From NCBI RefSeq assembly GCF_963259705.1, contig NC_081852.1, positions 58,776,859-58,840,858 of the forward strand: a DNA stretch of 64,000 bases. Direction: 5' to 3'. This DNA is from Myotis daubentonii. Taxonomy: Eukaryota > Chordata > Mammalia > Chiroptera > Vespertilionidae. The first letter of the stretch is position 1. The number at the start of each line of letters is the position of its first letter. A program made the translations under genes and the position numbers. Below, piece by piece: positions 60,791 to 64,000 of the stretch. The notes beneath the pieces were generated by a model. That model did not search any database. It saw nothing but the letters and a program-made list of their open reading frames with translations, and had not been told where the DNA came from.

Positions 60791-61590
60791 TGCTGGGGTC
60801 CAACCCAAGCAGGTCCAGGGGTCCCCAAAGGTGTGGACGGAGTCAGCGAAGAAGGAATGACACGGAGACAGCGTTCAGTTGATCAGCAGCCTAGCCAGGA
60901 TCTCTAGCCAAGTTCTGGTTAGGATCTCCAGCCAGGTTCTGTGTCCATGTTCTCTTGCTAGGTTCTCCAGCCAGGTTCTCCAGGTTCTCCAGCCAGGTTC
61001 TGTAGCCATGTTCCCTTGCGAGGTTCTCCAGCCAGGTTCTGTCCAGGTTCTCCAGCCAGGTTCAGTCACCAGGTTCTAGTCAGGTTCTCTTGCCATGTTC
61101 TATCCAGGTTCTGTAGCCAGGTTCTCTCGCCAGGTTCTCTTGCTAAGTTCTGTCTCTAGGTTCTGTGGCCAGTTTCTGTCCAGGATCTTTTGCCATGTTC
61201 TCTCGCTAAGTTCTGTCTCTAGGTTCTGTGGCCAGTTTCTGTCCAGGATCTTTTGCCATGTTTTCTCCAGCGAAGTTCTTCTGTCTCTAGGTTCTGTGTA
61301 GGTTCTGTGTCTAGGTTCTGAATCCTGTTGTCTTGTTACATCTGTATTTATACCAGTTGATTCCAATCCTATCAATCTCTATTCCAAAGGTTAGAGCGTT
61401 TCTTATCTCCATTCCAGGGAGTAAAGATTATGTAGCTTAAGCATGATTGTTTGTAGTTAAAGTGATTAATTACCCGCCTGGCACTTAGTAAAGGGGTTTT
61501 ATCCCCTCCCTAACTTCAGGGGGAAATCCCTACCTGGGGAAACAACCTTTCTCGGAGAGGTGACCTTGGTTAAAACACATAGTGCCAACA
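60791..61590 (-). repeat. ERV LTR (betaretrovirus-like) with internal minisatellite
   Basis: Minus-strand LTR TGTTGGCACTATG to GGACCCCAGCA, 800 bp. TATAAATA near 61,350. Two bases after its end TGGCACCCGCACAGGG looks like a tRNA-Lys-type primer binding site. The R region is occupied by the minisatellite at 60,895-61,330. The same R/U5 occurs at the U2AF2 retrocopy. No coding sequence follows. Confidence 0.75.
60895..61330. repeat. CCAGGTTCT minisatellite
   Basis: Degenerate units of roughly 15-25 bp around CCAGGTTCTGT / TTGCTAGGTTCTC, plus a higher-order unit of about 63-65 bp occurring twice in 61,135-61,262. Confidence 0.88.
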
Positions 61591-61599
61591 AGGTGAGCA

Positions 61600-62085
61600 A
61601 ACATATTAAGAACAGTATGCCATATATTCCAGGTCCCTTGAAACAGCAAGGATGGACCGGCTCCTGGCAATTCACCACCTGAATTCTATTCCACTTGGTC
61701 CAATCAATTGGAAAAATCAGTGGAAGAGTAAAAGGCGGGGGTGGGGTGGGGTAGGGAGAGTTGACCCAATTGGAAAAAGTTCATCTCATTATTAAAAAGG
61801 TATATTTTTATGATAAACAATTAGGAGGTAATTATTCTTGAAAATCATTTAATCAAATTATTTAAAGGTTACATTAGAATTTTTATTGGATTTGCTGTAA
61901 GCCAATGAGTTAACTTGGGTAGACGTGCTGGTGACGTCTTACCTTGGCTTGTCTGGGAACACTATACCTCCACGCTCCTTACATCTTCTGTGTCACTCTG
62001 CCTCCTTCCCCAGGCCCAGCGCCCCCTTTCTGGGAGAGCTTTGGGTGCGTGTGATTAGAACCGTTCACCTAAAAAACACAAGGCC
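61600..62085. other. Intergenic, nothing recognised
   Basis: AT-rich sequence without a supported feature. Confidence 0.4.
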
Positions 62086-62091
62086 GGCCCT

Positions 62092-62138
62092 GCCTGGCTT
62101 GGCTCAGTGGATAGAGCATCGGCCTGCGAGAGCCCAGG
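62092..62138 (+). repeat. VES SINE head fragment
   Basis: Only GCCCTGCCTGGCTTGGCTC to ATCGGCCTGCGAGAG remains; the following sequence is unrelated. Confidence 0.7.
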
Positions 62139-62589
62139 ATGGAGACTGAGCCGCCTGACCCCTCTGCTCTCTTCTGTTGGTGAGGCCTGCCTGGGCAGAC
62201 ATCTGTGTGGTCCACGGAGCATGTCTCCTTTTCGCTGGTCCCTCCTGTTGCTGCTGGAGGGAGAACCAGAGGCTGCCTGGCTCAGGCTAGAATTCAGCTC
62301 TCTCCGGTGGAGACAGGATGTGTGTGAGGCGCAGCAGAGCCTGTGGCTCCCATTGGCTGAGAATAGCTGCACCCGCGCAGCTCACCTGAGTGTGCGCACC
62401 GAGGGAGGGAGGGCAGGCGCTGGTGAGCATGGACCTCCCAGGTGCAGCTGTGGGCAGAGGCTGGGCCCCGCGATTCTAGGTCCTCCGGCCATAATGCTGT
62501 CGGACGCCCAAACTACATCAAAGTCTAAGCACAGGAACACATGTCTTGGGAAGAATTGGCCAACACCGGCGAGCACTTCTTTTAGAAGC

Positions 62590-63560
62590 TAGGCCTTTTG
62601 TCTTGCATCTCATTCGATGGCTATTAGTTTTGGGTGTGCCTTTTTGGGTCTTTTATTGCTCTATTATCTTGTGTGTGTTTGTGCGTTAAATAGATATTTT
62701 CAGGTATGCTACTTTAATTTTATAGTGATGTTTTAAAAAAACAAAACAACCCGATGTATCTATGTAGATTATATTGTAATGTAATACTATATAATATTAA
62801 CATAAGGCGTAACTCTCCGTGCAACATACCACTCCACTCTCAGGAATCTTAGTTTTAGAATATTCCTTTTAGATTTGCTCACAGATATTTTCTCCTGTCT
62901 TATAAATTGGATTTAGCTATTTGTAGCCACCTTACCAATGATCTGCCCTGAAATACTCACTTTACAATGTCTTCCTCTGTTACTTCCACCTGACATCTCA
63001 TCTCCCTTGGATCCCTGCTCCTAAGCGTGTAAACTCTATGCTCAGCCAGGCGCCATGCAGAGAGCACGGGTTACAGGAGAGGCACATGCGGGAGATACAT
63101 GGAGCCCTTCCCCTCGGGCTCCGTGCCCTCCTCCCCAGGGCTGAGTTCTCCTCAGGGGTAAAGGTATTTTCTGTCAGGTAGACACAGTGGTTTCCCTTTC
63201 TTTACACTCACAAGGAGGCAGTGGAACTACCCCGGAAGTTCTTCAGGAGGCAACTCAGTGGCCCTAAGTCCTCAGACCACACAGGAAAGCCTGGGAGAGC
63301 ATTACTTCCCTGGGCAGCCAAAAGGCTGGGGGTAGCAAGGAGGGCGCAGAGTGGAGATGGAGTTGACAACACGCTCAGGAATGTCATTCCAGGAAATGCC
63401 ATTCCAGGAAATGTCCTCTTCTTTTGTTTGGTAAAAGGGTTGAGAACCCCAAATAGAATTGGCCCAGACAAGTAAATAAAGTGTAATGCACATCGGGTTA
63501 AAAATAATGACCTGGGCGCCTCCTCCTCCTCCCTCCCTCCTCCCCAGCGGCAGGTTTTTT
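62590..63560. other. Intergenic, nothing recognised
   Basis: No supported gene; ATTCCAGGAAATG is repeated near 63,390 and 63,405. Confidence 0.4.
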
Positions 63561-63578
63561 CAGGTTTCATGCCAATAA

Positions 63579-63584
63579 TTTATT
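63579..63584 (-). terminator. Possible polyadenylation signal of a minus-strand gene
   Basis: AATAAA on the minus strand ends a 420-bp stretch (63,585-64,000) that is GC-rich, has no repeat and resembles a 3' UTR. In human the next gene upstream of and co-oriented with CYP2E1 is SCART1, so this could be its 3' end. That is position-based inference only. Confidence 0.3.
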
Positions 63585-64000
63585 GAACGGAGGTCTGTAT
63601 AGAGGCAAACCTTACTGTGGAAACTAAGACGTCAGGATCCCCCCACCATCCCTAACCCAGCCCTCCAGGGTGGGGAGAGGAGGGACGAGACCTTAGGGCA
63701 GAGGACAGGAGGGGAACACAGCTGTAGGAGGGGGAGGAGCCAGGTTGGACGGTGCCAATCGGCGTTTTCTTTAAGAAAAAAATTATAGCAATCTATTTAC
63801 CCCCCGGGGGGCCAGGAAAGAGGAGAGGGGATGGGCTGGGCTGGATCTATTTACAAGGGACACAGGAAGGGAGGGTGGGTTGGAGAAGGGCGGTCTGGGG
63901 GGAGGGAAGGGGGCCAAGGGATAGGAGGTCCACAGGCCCCCAACCCCGTCCATCCTTCCTTCTCTTCCCTCCCCACAACCAGTTGAAATCCTCTTAAAAA

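Noticed and set aside
60895..61330. CRISPR-like array of short repeats
   Set aside because: Units are degenerate and directly tandem without unique spacers, in a mammalian LTR: a minisatellite.

Overview
This is mammalian nuclear DNA, almost certainly from a vesper bat (Vespertilionidae). About 25 copies or fragments of the tRNA-derived VES SINE are present. There are also several HeliBat-type Helitrons with the terminal palindrome GTGCACGAATTTCGTGCAC, a SPIN-family hAT element, other non-autonomous hAT elements and a piggyBac MITE with TTAA target duplications. That mix of recent DNA transposons is characteristic of vespertilionids. The genus cannot be told from the sequence.

Layout. Positions 1-24,250 hold the 5' two thirds of MCMBP on the minus strand: 12 coding exons, with exon 1 in a CpG island at 22,750-24,320 and the remaining exons off the left edge. 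Positions 24,300-33,200 are gene-poor: nested Helitrons, LTRs, microsatellites and a metallothionein processed pseudogene. Positions 33,227-35,065 hold an L1-mobilised retrocopy of U2AF2 with an uninterrupted 470-codon frame. Its 5' end is fused to the R/U5 part of an endogenous retroviral LTR. Positions 36,175-43,946 carry SYCE1 on the plus strand (13 coding exons). CYP2E1 lies on the minus strand at 57,779-44,953 (9 coding exons, complete), convergent with SYCE1. The right end (57,900-64,000) holds SINEs, the SPIN copy, an ERV LTR expanded by an internal minisatellite, and a possible 3' end of another minus-strand gene.

The genes do not form one pathway. MCMBP acts in DNA replication and MCM-complex handling, SYCE1 in the meiotic synaptonemal complex, and CYP2E1 in hepatic oxidation of ethanol and small solvents. 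In human and mouse SYCE1-CYP2E1 are neighbours, but MCMBP lies more than 10 Mb away, head to head with SEC23IP. SEC23IP exon 1 is not visible here, so the window appears to contain a rearrangement breakpoint (or an assembly join) between about 24.2 and 36.1 kb.

Most notable points: the LTR-U2AF2 chimeric retrogene; the MCMBP/SYCE1 junction; a Glu-to-Val change at residue 302 in the oxygen-activating I-helix motif of CYP2E1; an AT-AC (U12-type) intron in MCMBP; and several instructive nested transposon insertions. Exon limits were set by hand from splice sites, reading phase and recalled family sequence; no alignment or database search was run.
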